12,487 nucleotides of DNA. Source: DATFNV01 sp035266225. GTDB lineage: Bacteria > Planctomycetota > Planctomycetia > Gemmatales > Gemmataceae. The notes beneath the pieces are model-generated. The model was not told where the DNA came from, did not search any database, and worked only from the letters and a program-made list of their open reading frames with translations. Within the stretch, counting starts at the first letter, position 1. The number at the start of each line of letters is the position of its first letter. Position numbers and translations under genes: made by a program. The stretch is taken from assembly GCA_035266225.1 (NCBI GenBank), contig DATFNV010000191.1, positions 1 to 12,487 on the forward strand. The letters run 5' to 3'. Shown piece by piece: positions 6,375-12,487 of this stretch.

Positions 6375-7967
6375 GTGACCGAACCAGTAATTCCTCCGTT
6401 GCAGCGCGATCGTTGCAGTGCGATGCTGGCGTCGGGTTCCCAACCCGCCGTCGGGCGACATTGGCCGGTCTTCCTCGTTCTCTCGGTTTGCGTCCTCGTC
6501 CTCGCGGGCATGCGACTGCGGACTTTCGACGAACCGCTCGAACTCGACCTCACGACCTACGCCGTCATCGGCCACGAGCTGCTGCACGACCGATCGCTCT
6601 ACGCCGACTTGTGGGATCACAAGCCGCCGGCGATTCATGTGGTTTATGCTGCTGCGGACCTGCTCGTCGGTTACGGGCCTCAGCAGATCTATCTTCTCAA
6701 CCTGACGGCCGCCGTGGTTACGCTCTTCGGGCTGTTCCGAGCCGGCACCCTGCTCACGAGCCAGGCCGGCGGCCTTTGTGCGGCGCTCCTGTGGGCGATC
6801 GGATCGACCTTCCGCGACTGGCTGGCCAACCAGCCCAACACCGAGGCGTTCATCAACGCGGCCCTCATCTGGGCCTATTGCGCCTTTCTCAGCCTGAACG
6901 CCAGTCCGAGTTGGAAGGGGGCGTGTGCTTTCGGCGCGGCCGTCGCGGTCGCCTCGCTGTTCAAGCAGATAGTGGTCGCCCCCGCCGGCCTGATCGGGAT
7001 CGTGTACGTCCTTGGTGCCGGGGGGTCGCCCGGAGGCCGGGGACGGGCGGTTCGTCACATGTTGCTGGCCTCGGTCGTCAGTTCTCTGCCCTGGGCGGGC
7101 TGCGCGGCGTGGTTCTGGGGCCGGGGACATTATTCGGACTACCACGACGCCGTTTTCACCTATAACCGCCTCTACGCCGGGAGCATGCTGGCGAATCTCC
7201 AGGCGAACCTGGTCCCCGCTCGCCTGGGCCTACTGGCCCTGGCCCTCGCCCCATGCCTGGTGGTCCTGGGCTTCGCCGGGCCAGCGCTGGGGCCGGTGCG
7301 GCGGAAGGGCTGGGTAGGACTTGCCGCCTGGGCCGTCGGCAGTTTCATCGCCATCGCCCTTCCGGGCCATCTCTGGGCCCATTACCTCCAGCTGTGGCTG
7401 CCGATCTACGCCCTGGCCGGTGGCGCACTAGTCGCGGTGCTCCTCACCCGCCGCGGTCGCTCGGGATGGGCGGTTCTGGCGGCCATGCTCGTCCCCCTCG
7501 TGACCCGGCAGGCCCTCGACCTCCGGCTGGACGGGGACGCCTGGTCGTGGAGCAAGTACGGCAACAACCAGTATTGCGACAGTCGAGACACGGGACGGGC
7601 CATCGCGGCCCTGGTGCCGCCGGACGAGTCGTTCTACCTCCTGGGCAACAAAACGGGGCTTTACTTCTACAGCGGGCGCAGTCCTGCCAGCGGTGTCTTC
7701 TACGATTTCCCCCTCGCGCGGGGCAGTCCCCTGTCTGCCCGGCTTGAGGCGCGAATCCTCGACGACCTGGAACGACGGCCGCCCGAGCTGATCGTGGTGG
7801 AACCGGGTTACCTGGCGCCCCTTGGCGGGCAACCGGCCCAGAACGCCCAGCGTTTGGTGAGCTGGGTGTCCCAGCACTATGTGGCGTGCGGCAGTTTCAG
7901 TCCCCGATTTACGCGCTACGCCCGGCGAGGCAGCGACCTCGCGCGGCGGCTTGCGGAAGAGAGCTGA
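6375..7967 (+). CDS. GT-C glycosyltransferase, GT39/ArnT-like membrane protein
   Basis: 530 residues from the GTG at 6375, chosen because GGAAAGGG lies 7 nt upstream; ATGs at 6318 and 6423 are alternatives. After a short cytoplasmic N-terminus comes TM1 (PVFLVLSVCVLVLAG). The first periplasmic loop carries ELDLTTYAVIG (Asp58) and LYADLWDHKPP (Asp81), the hallmark acidic loop of GT39-type enzymes that use polyprenyl-phosphate sugars. Roughly nine to eleven membrane segments follow, up to about residue 385. A soluble C-terminal domain of about 140 residues (AWSWSKYGNNQYC, ESFYLLGNKTGLYFYSG) ends the protein. It would transfer a sugar from a lipid donor to an acceptor outside the cytoplasmic membrane; neither is predictable. 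Only 3 bp separate it from the following GT2 gene, so the two are co-transcribed. Confidence 0.85.
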   Translation: MTEPVIPPLQRDRCSAMLASGSQPAVGRHWPVFLVLSVCVLVLAGMRLRTFDEPLELDLTTYAVIGHELLHDRSLYADLWDHKPPAIHVVYAAADLLVGYGPQQIYLLNLTAAVVTLFGLFRAGTLLTSQAGGLCAALLWAIGSTFRDWLANQPNTEAFINAALIWAYCAFLSLNASPSWKGACAFGAAVAVASLFKQIVVAPAGLIGIVYVLGAGGSPGGRGRAVRHMLLASVVSSLPWAGCAAWFWGRGHYSDYHDAVFTYNRLYAGSMLANLQANLVPARLGLLALALAPCLVVLGFAGPALGPVRRKGWVGLAAWAVGSFIAIALPGHLWAHYLQLWLPIYALAGGALVAVLLTRRGRSGWAVLAAMLVPLVTRQALDLRLDGDAWSWSKYGNNQYCDSRDTGRAIAALVPPDESFYLLGNKTGLYFYSGRSPASGVFYDFPLARGSPLSARLEARILDDLERRPPELIVVEPGYLAPLGGQPAQNAQRLVSWVSQHYVACGSFSPRFTRYARRGSDLARRLAEES

Positions 7968-7970
7968 CGA

Positions 7971-8690
7971 TTGACCGTTCGATTGTCCGTTGTGATGCCG
8001 GCCTACAACGAGGCGGACTGCATCGCCGATGCGGTCGCTGAGGTTCAGCGCTGCGTGCTCGATCGGGTGGCCGATGCCGAGCTGGTCGTCGTCAACGACG
8101 GCAGCAAGGACCAGACCGGCGCCATCCTGGACGGCCTCGCAGCCCAGGACCCGCGCGTTCGCGCCGTCCATCGGCCCAACGGCGGGCATGGCCGGGCCCT
8201 GCGCACCGGGCTAGACGCCGCCGCGGGTGAATACCTCTTCCTGATCGATAGTGACCGCCAGATCCCCCTGGATGCCTTCGCCGATCTTTGGCAGGACGCA
8301 CAACGCGCCGACGGCGCGTTTGGCGTGCGCGTCAATCGTCACGACCCCCGCCTGCGCCTGATGCTGACCCGCGTCATCCGCTACGCCCTGCGCCTGATGT
8401 TCGGGACGAAGCTCTACGACGCCAACATCCCGTTCAAGATCATTCGCCGTCCGGTGTGGGAAGCCGCGCGGCCTCTGATTCCCGAAGAGACGCTGGCGCC
8501 TTCGCTGTTCCTGTCGGTGTTCGCACTGCGGACGGGGCACGCCATCGTTTTTCGGGAGGTGCCACACCGGGAGCGTGAAACCGGCGTGGTCTCCATTCGC
8601 CGCTGGAAGCTGCTCAAGTTCTGCGCCCGGGCCCTGGTGCAGCTGGTGGCGTTCCGTGGACAGCTGGCGGGTTATTCTCGCGCCGTTTGA
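7971..8690 (+). CDS. Family 2 glycosyltransferase, DPM1-like, soluble
   Basis: 239 residues starting at a TTG 3 bp after the preceding stop, with GGAAGAGAG upstream; the frame begins directly with LSVVMPAYNEAD, so a later start would lose the first strand of the fold. GT-A features are in order: VVNDGSKDQTG (residues 41-50), PNGGHGRALRTG, the metal-binding DSD (93-95, LIDSDRQIP), GVRVNRHDPRLR, ANIPFKIIRRPVW and RERETG. This matches the dolichol-phosphate-mannose synthase-like subgroup, which makes polyprenyl-phosphate sugars. No C-terminal membrane helices are present, unlike the GtrB-like enzyme at the right end of the window. Likely it supplies a lipid-linked sugar for the adjacent GT-C enzyme; this is inference from coupling. 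Confidence 0.88.
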   Translation: MTVRLSVVMPAYNEADCIADAVAEVQRCVLDRVADAELVVVNDGSKDQTGAILDGLAAQDPRVRAVHRPNGGHGRALRTGLDAAAGEYLFLIDSDRQIPLDAFADLWQDAQRADGAFGVRVNRHDPRLRLMLTRVIRYALRLMFGTKLYDANIPFKIIRRPVWEAARPLIPEETLAPSLFLSVFALRTGHAIVFREVPHRERETGVVSIRRWKLLKFCARALVQLVAFRGQLAGYSRAV

Positions 8691-8699
8691 TTGCCGGTT

Positions 8700-8761
8700 G
8701 TTTAGCCGCGACCCTTTGGGGGAGCGCGTTCGACGCGCTCCCCCGAGGGTCGCGGCTAAAC
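8700..8761. repeat. REP-like long inverted repeat (about 30-bp stem)
   Basis: Positions 8700-8729 pair with 8733-8761 around a 3-nt loop (8730-8732). The outer arm starts GTTTAGCCGCGACCC and the inner arm is GGGGGAGCGCGT. Only one bulged T (8715) and one G-T wobble interrupt the stem. There is no T-tract, and it fills the gap between the GT2 stop and the FAD enzyme start. This looks like a dispersed palindromic repeat; it could also modulate expression of the downstream gene. Confidence 0.82.
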
Positions 8762-8785
8762 GTCTTCGTGGAGCGGTTCGCAGTT

Positions 8786-10087
8786 ATGACCGAAGCGAAA
8801 CGGTTTATTCTTGGCGGCGGCGTGACGGGCCTGGCGGCCGGCTGCGCCTCCGGTCTGCCGGTGTTCGAGGCTTCCGACTACCCCGGCGGCATCTGCTCGT
8901 CCTACTACGTTCGCCCCGCCAGCACGGAGCGCTTGCACCGCGCCCCCGCGGACGGGGAAGCCTATCACTTCGAGGTCGGCGGCGGGCACTGGATCTTTGG
9001 CGGCGACCCCGCGGTCCTTCAGTTCATCCGTTCCCTGGTCGGCATTTCCACCTACCAGCGCCGCTCCTCGGTGTACTTCCCTGAGCGCCGACTCTACGTC
9101 CCCTACCCGTTGCAGAACCATCTGCGGCACCTGGGGCCCGAACTCGCCGGCCAGGCCCTCCGGGAGATGGCCCGCGCCCCGGGGCCGTGGACGACCATGA
9201 GCGACTGGCTGCGCGAATACTTCGGGCCAACCCTGGGACAGTTGTTCTTCGGCCCCTTCCACAACCTGTATACCGCCGGTTCATGCGACCGCATCGCTCC
9301 CCAGGACGCCTACAAATCGCCCGTCGATCTGGGCCTAGCCATTCAGGGCGCTTTCAGCACGGCCCCCGCCGTCGGTTACAACGTCACTTTTGTCTACCCC
9401 ACCGAGGGGTTGGATACGCTCGCCCGACGGATGGCCGACCGCTGCGACGTGCGCCACGGGCGGCGGGCCGTGAGGATCGATCCACGGGCCCGGGACGTGT
9501 ACTTCGACGACGGCACGGCGACACACTTTGAAGCGCTGATCTCGACGCTGCCGCTCAATCAGATGATGGCGATGACCAGTCTTACCGTTGCGGCGCCGCC
9601 GGACCCGGCCACGTCCGTGCTGGTGCTCAACGTCGGCGCCCGGCGCGGCCCGTCCTGCCCCGACGATCACTGGCTTTATCACCCCGCGACGCGGAACGGT
9701 TTCCACCGGGTGGGCTGCTACAGCAACGTCGATCGGCACTTCCTGCCGCGTTCGGCTCGCGAACGGGGCGACCGCGTTAGCCTCTACATCGAACGCGCGT
9801 TTTCGTCGGGGAGCCGGCCGTCGGAGGAGGAGACGCAGGCGTACGCCGGCGACGTGGTCCGTGAGCTTCAAGAATGGGGCTACATCTTGGAGGCCGAGGT
9901 AGTCGATCCTACCTGGATCGACGTGGCGTACACGTGGAGCTGGCCCGGATCGACCTGGAAGGGATTGGCTCTGAAGGCGCTCGAGGAACACGGAATCTTC
10001 CAGGTGGGCCGCTACGGCCGCTGGATCTTCCAGGGCATCGCCGACTCGATCCGCGATGGCTTCTTCGTCGGGTCGTGCTTCCGGTAG
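8786..10087 (+). CDS. FAD-dependent oxidoreductase, UGM/amine-oxidase-like
   Basis: 433 residues from the ATG at 8786, chosen because translation of the frame further upstream would run through the long hairpin. The ribosome-binding site is weak (GGAG about 12 nt away). The N-terminus is a Rossmann FAD motif with a short loop (ILGGGVTGLAAG at residues 8-19, then Glu28 in VFEAS, then PGGICSSYY). Next come FEVGGGHWIFGGDP and SSVYFPERRLYVPYPLQNHL, which resemble UDP-galactopyranose-mutase and protoporphyrinogen-oxidase relatives. The C-terminus GIFQVGRYGRWIFQGIADSIRDG supplies the flavin-contacting end. Such proteins commonly sit in polysaccharide loci, and a redox or mutase step on a sugar donor or lipid is possible. 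The exact substrate is not known. It is on the same strand as the two transferases. Confidence 0.82.
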   Translation: MTEAKRFILGGGVTGLAAGCASGLPVFEASDYPGGICSSYYVRPASTERLHRAPADGEAYHFEVGGGHWIFGGDPAVLQFIRSLVGISTYQRRSSVYFPERRLYVPYPLQNHLRHLGPELAGQALREMARAPGPWTTMSDWLREYFGPTLGQLFFGPFHNLYTAGSCDRIAPQDAYKSPVDLGLAIQGAFSTAPAVGYNVTFVYPTEGLDTLARRMADRCDVRHGRRAVRIDPRARDVYFDDGTATHFEALISTLPLNQMMAMTSLTVAAPPDPATSVLVLNVGARRGPSCPDDHWLYHPATRNGFHRVGCYSNVDRHFLPRSARERGDRVSLYIERAFSSGSRPSEEETQAYAGDVVRELQEWGYILEAEVVDPTWIDVAYTWSWPGSTWKGLALKALEEHGIFQVGRYGRWIFQGIADSIRDGFFVGSCFR

Positions 10088-10155
10088 GGCTGGACTTACG
10101 GCCGGCAGCCGCTGGTTACGTCCGCGGCCGTCGCTACAACGGCCCCATCCCGCCG

Positions 10156-10194
10156 CTGCTCGACGACCCGACGCCGATTGGTGAGTTGCTGTGA
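10156..10194 (+). pseudogene. Third DUF1501 3'-end remnant
   Basis: Thirty-nine bp encode LLDDPTPIGELL and a stop, matching the extreme C-terminus of the intact DUF1501 gene (VLDDPTPIGELL). Five of 39 bases differ and four of the changes are silent. The frame upstream (GYVRGRRYNGPIP) is not DUF1501-like. It lies 68 bp after the FAD enzyme stop. The fragment is short, but the exact stop position and the silent-change pattern make chance unlikely. Confidence 0.7.
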
Positions 10195-10197
10195 TGT

Positions 10198-10237
10198 CGC
10201 TTGCGGCTTCGCACGCGCTCCTGCAAAGCCGCAAGCG
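10198..10237. repeat. 12-bp inverted repeat after third DUF1501 tail
   Basis: CGCTTGCGGCTT (10198-10209) and AAGCCGCAAGCG (10226-10237) are perfect inverted repeats with a 16-nt loop, starting 4 bp after the tail's stop. No T-tract follows. It is REP-like in form, similar in placement to the palindromes at 3004 and 8700. Confidence 0.7.
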
Positions 10238-10255
10238 GCCGTTGGATCCACTCGT

Positions 10256-10285
10256 CTGGCGAACCCTCGGTCCGGGTGCTAGATT
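10256..10285 (+). promoter_or_regulatory. Candidate extended -10 promoter (CTGGCG-N18-TAGATT)
   Basis: CTGGCG (10256-10261), 18-nt spacer, TAGATT (10280-10285) preceded by TGC. The predicted transcript start, about 10292, gives a leader of about 30 nt to the ATG at 10324. The layout and the bases GGCGAACCC match the box at 5794-5823, and both follow an orphan DUF1501 tail. Confidence 0.5.
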
Positions 10286-10323
10286 CGTTTTGGACGATTC
10301 CGGACCGGGAGGTTTCAATCGAC

Positions 10324-11892
10324 ATGGATCTCCGCTCGCAGCCGGCGACCGCCGAGTCGCTCCCGGCCGAACGATCGTCACCCCTTGACGGCCTCCCGGC
10401 GGCAAATCGCCGGCCCCCCGTCGCCCTGCTGCTGCTGATCCTGATCGGCCTGTACGCCTACCCGGCCCACCTACTGATGCGGCCGATGCTGGACGCGGAC
10501 ATCTGGTGGCACCTGCGCACGGGGGAGTGGATCGTCGAGAACCACGGCGTGCCGCGCACCGATCGCTTCTCGTCCTACGGCATGGACAAGGACTACGTCG
10601 CCTACAGCTGGCTCTACGAGTTGGCCTTCTACAAGCTCTACCAGTGGCTCGGATTGACGGGGCTGCTGCTCTTCCGCCTCGTGACCTGCGGCGTGGTGCT
10701 GGTGGCGATCCACCGCTTCGTCCTGCGGCGCGAGCCGCGCTTCTGGTGGGCCACGGGGTTGACCGCGCTGGCCTTCGTCGCCCTGACGAATGTACTGTAT
10801 GAACGATCTTGGATGGCAAGTATCCTCTTTGGCCTCGTCACGCTGGAGGTCGTCCTTCGCCTGCGCGACGGGAGCGCCGGCCGGGCCGTCTGGCTGCTCC
10901 CCCTGGTTTTCGCGCTGTGGGTCAACCTGCACGTGCAGTTCATCCACGGTCTGGCCTTGCTCGGGCTGGCCTGCGCGGCGCCCGTGGGCGACGCGCTGCT
11001 GAAGCGTCCGACGTCGGGGCGGTGGGCCGACACGTTCGGGAGTCCCGCCTGGAAGCGCCTCGTGGCCCTCACGGCGGCCTGCGCGCTGGCCACCCTGGCT
11101 AACCCGTACTTCGTCCACTACTACAGCGTCGTCCTGACGTATTCGACGCAGAAAGTTCCGTACCTGGTCGAAAATGAATTCAAATCGCTGAGCTTTCGCG
11201 ATTACCCGGACTGGGCCTTCCTCGCCCTGGCGCTCGCCGGGGCGGTGGCCCTCGGCCGCCGCCTGGCCCGGGTGTCGCTGTTCGAGGTGCTGCTGTTCGC
11301 CGGCGCGGCCTTCCTCAGTTTCCGGGTACGGCGCGATGTCTGGCTTCTCGTCTTCGTCTCCCTGGCCCTCTGCACGGGTGGCCCGAGTCCCGCGCTCAAA
11401 CAGGCGCCGCAGTTCGCGCTCTCCTGGCTGCGCTGCGCCGTCGTCGCCGTCGCCGTCGTCGTGTTCGCCGCCTTCCTGGGAGTGCGGCGAAACCTCTCGG
11501 AGCGCGGCCTGGCGGACGCCGTCAAAGAGCGTTATCCCGCCGATGCTGTGGCCCACATCCGGGACCAGCGCTACGCGGGGCCCCTGTTCAACGAGTACGA
11601 TTGGGGCGGCTACCTCATCTGGGCGCTGCGGGAGTACCCCGTCAGCATGGACGGCCGCGTCAACAACATCCTCTCCGACGATCGACTCGCCCGGCACACC
11701 AATACGGTGCGCGGGATCGAATGGGAGAAGGACGAGGACCTCATGAAGGCTGGCGTCGTCCTGCTCCGTAAGAAGGACAGTCCCCTCCCATCGGCCCTGC
11801 GACTCCACCCGCGCTTCAAAGACCATGTGATGTACGAAGACGACCTGGCGGTGGTGTTCGTCCCAAGCGGCGATGATCGCGGGGGAAGGTAG
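10324..11892 (+). CDS. Polytopic membrane protein with DADIWWHLRTG motif, GT-C-like
   Basis: 522 residues from the ATG at 10324, with GGGAGG 11 nt upstream and a promoter-like box just before it. After a polar N-terminus, TM1 (VALLLLILIGLYAYPAHLL) leads into LDADIWWHLRTGEWIVENHGVPRTDRFS (starting near residue 56), split here by description only: Asp57, Asp59, Trp61-Trp62 and His63 are the notable residues. Roughly ten hydrophobic segments follow to about residue 385. A soluble end of about 130 residues contains FNEYDWGGYLIW and MDGRVNN. Proteins with this plan are widespread but uncharacterised; the acidic first loop suggests a GT-C-type fold, without proof. Its location beside glycan genes supports a role in envelope polysaccharide. 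It converges on the GT2 gene at the right edge with a 37-bp gap. Confidence 0.8.
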   Translation: MDLRSQPATAESLPAERSSPLDGLPAANRRPPVALLLLILIGLYAYPAHLLMRPMLDADIWWHLRTGEWIVENHGVPRTDRFSSYGMDKDYVAYSWLYELAFYKLYQWLGLTGLLLFRLVTCGVVLVAIHRFVLRREPRFWWATGLTALAFVALTNVLYERSWMASILFGLVTLEVVLRLRDGSAGRAVWLLPLVFALWVNLHVQFIHGLALLGLACAAPVGDALLKRPTSGRWADTFGSPAWKRLVALTAACALATLANPYFVHYYSVVLTYSTQKVPYLVENEFKSLSFRDYPDWAFLALALAGAVALGRRLARVSLFEVLLFAGAAFLSFRVRRDVWLLVFVSLALCTGGPSPALKQAPQFALSWLRCAVVAVAVVVFAAFLGVRRNLSERGLADAVKERYPADAVAHIRDQRYAGPLFNEYDWGGYLIWALREYPVSMDGRVNNILSDDRLARHTNTVRGIEWEKDEDLMKAGVVLLRKKDSPLPSALRLHPRFKDHVMYEDDLAVVFVPSGDDRGGR

Positions 11893-11929
11893 CGCGGCAA
11901 CATCGCGAAGTCTCTGCGGGACAGCGGGT

Positions 11930-12487
11930 CTATTCCGTCCCGTCGTGGGCGGGTGCTTCGGGAGGGGGAGCCGGGGCAGCGCCTGCGCGGTGGGGCTGGA
12001 CTTCGCCGACGATATAGGCCGGCCTGCCCTTGGACTCGATGAAGATGCGGCGAATGTACTCGCCGATGACCCCCAGGCTGAGCATCTGGACGGCGCTCAT
12101 GAACAGGACCACGACGACCGTGCTGGCCCAGCCTTGCGGCGCGGTGTGATACCAGAGCGCGTCGCCCAGCACCCAGACCGCCAGGCCAATCGCCAGGCCA
12201 ATCGACGCGAAGCCGCAGTAGGTCACCAGACGCAGGGGGTAGCTGCTGAAGCTGACCAGGCCATCGGCGGCCAGACCCACCAGCGATCGGAACGAGTATT
12301 TCGGGCCACCAGCGTGGCGGGCGGCCCGGTCGTAGCACAGGCCGATCTGGCGGAAGCCGACAAAAGTGCGCAGGCCACGGACGAAGCGCAGGCGCTCGGG
12401 CAGGTGCTTGAGCACGTCAACGACCTTGCGGTCCATCAGGCAGAAGTCGCCGCTGTCGAGTGGGATGTCGAGGTCGCTGATAGCGCG
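11930..12487 (-). CDS. GtrB-like polyprenyl-phosphate glycosyltransferase, 5'-partial
   Basis: The frame is open from the window edge to a TAG, giving 185 C-terminal residues; the catalytic N-terminal half lies beyond the window. The visible part starts with ISDLDIPLDSGDFCLMDRK, the family 2 region that positions the acceptor lipid, then LPERLRFVRGLRTFVGFRQ and KYSFRSLVGLAADGL. Two membrane helices follow (LVTYCGFASIGLAIGLAVWVL and the STVVVVLFMSAVQMLSLGVIG stretch), ending in EYIRRIFIESKGRPAYIV, all characteristic of GtrB/ArnC-like enzymes that load a sugar onto undecaprenyl phosphate. The tail is Pro/Ala-rich. The ATG at 12436 is internal, not the start. It could supply donor lipid to the GT-C enzyme in this locus. 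Confidence 0.9.
   Translation of the reverse strand, partial: RAISDLDIPLDSGDFCLMDRKVVDVLKHLPERLRFVRGLRTFVGFRQIGLCYDRAARHAGGPKYSFRSLVGLAADGLVSFSSYPLRLVTYCGFASIGLAIGLAVWVLGDALWYHTAPQGWASTVVVVLFMSAVQMLSLGVIGEYIRRIFIESKGRPAYIVGEVQPHRAGAAPAPPPEAPAHDGTE

Noticed and set aside
6012..7145. 377-codon - frame opposite the methyltransferase remnant and GT-C gene
   Set aside because: Antisense shadow without a ribosome-binding site or domain; the GT-C protein on the + strand has hydrophobic periodicity and motifs.
8687..8785. Upstream extension of the FAD enzyme from a TTG at 8687
   Set aside because: It would overlap the GT2 stop and translate the long palindrome; the FAD motif begins a normal distance after the ATG at 8786.
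10471..11826. 451-codon - frame opposite the DADIWWH membrane protein
   Set aside because: Antisense of a membrane protein in GC-rich DNA yields long polar Gln/Glu/Arg/Gly frames; no known domain seen.

Overview
The window reads as chromosomal DNA of a high-GC planctomycete, most likely a member of the Gemmataceae. The evidence is a complete DUF1501 protein with a twin-arginine leader, an Ig-repeat surface protein opening with a planctomycete 'LEALEDR'-type signature (VEALEERCAPA), a second short ORF with the related signature VEELEGRLTPS, and glycan-assembly genes of a kind common in these genomes. Assignment to family is inference from protein style, not from a marker gene.

Layout. 3-1697 (+) is the nearly complete 3' part of a gene for a surface protein with five Ig-like (He_PIG) repeats and a Big-1-like end. 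1698-2467 holds no convincing gene except a 74-residue LEALEDR mini-ORF. 2468-2995 (+) is an exported thioredoxin-fold protein and 3076-4458 (+) an exported DUF1501 protein, followed by two hairpins; the second is a 19-bp perfect stem with a T-tract and is a convincing terminator. 4599-5481 (-) is a toxin-first HigBA/RelE-type toxin-antitoxin pair with a textbook promoter (TTGACA-N17-TATATT) and a palindrome in the spacer. 5567-5773 is a detached copy of the last 67 codons of a DUF1501 gene. 5888-6184 (+) is a methyltransferase cut off after its SAM-binding motif. 6375-7967, 7971-8690 and 8786-10087 (+) encode a multi-span GT-C (GT39-like) transferase, a soluble GT2 transferase and a UGM-like FAD oxidoreductase. 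10156-10194 is a third DUF1501 tail. 10324-11892 (+) is a large membrane protein with a DADIWWHLRTG motif, and 11930-12487 (-) is the C-terminal part of a GtrB-like GT2 enzyme with two membrane helices.

How it fits together. The right half looks like an envelope or extracellular glycan locus: a lipid-linked sugar donor enzyme (GtrB-like), a GT-C transferase that would use such donors, a GT2 enzyme and an FAD enzyme of the sugar-mutase/amine-oxidase type. The left half is secreted or surface protein biology. The most unusual feature is that the 3' end of a DUF1501 gene occurs three times, once in the intact gene and twice as orphan tails. The toxin-antitoxin pair lies between the first and second copies and the glycan genes lie between the second and third. 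Both orphan tails are followed by a very similar putative promoter (T/C-TGGCG, 18-nt spacer, TAGATT with TG one base upstream). This suggests repeated recombination at DUF1501 3' ends. No integrase, transposase, tRNA, rRNA or CRISPR array is visible.
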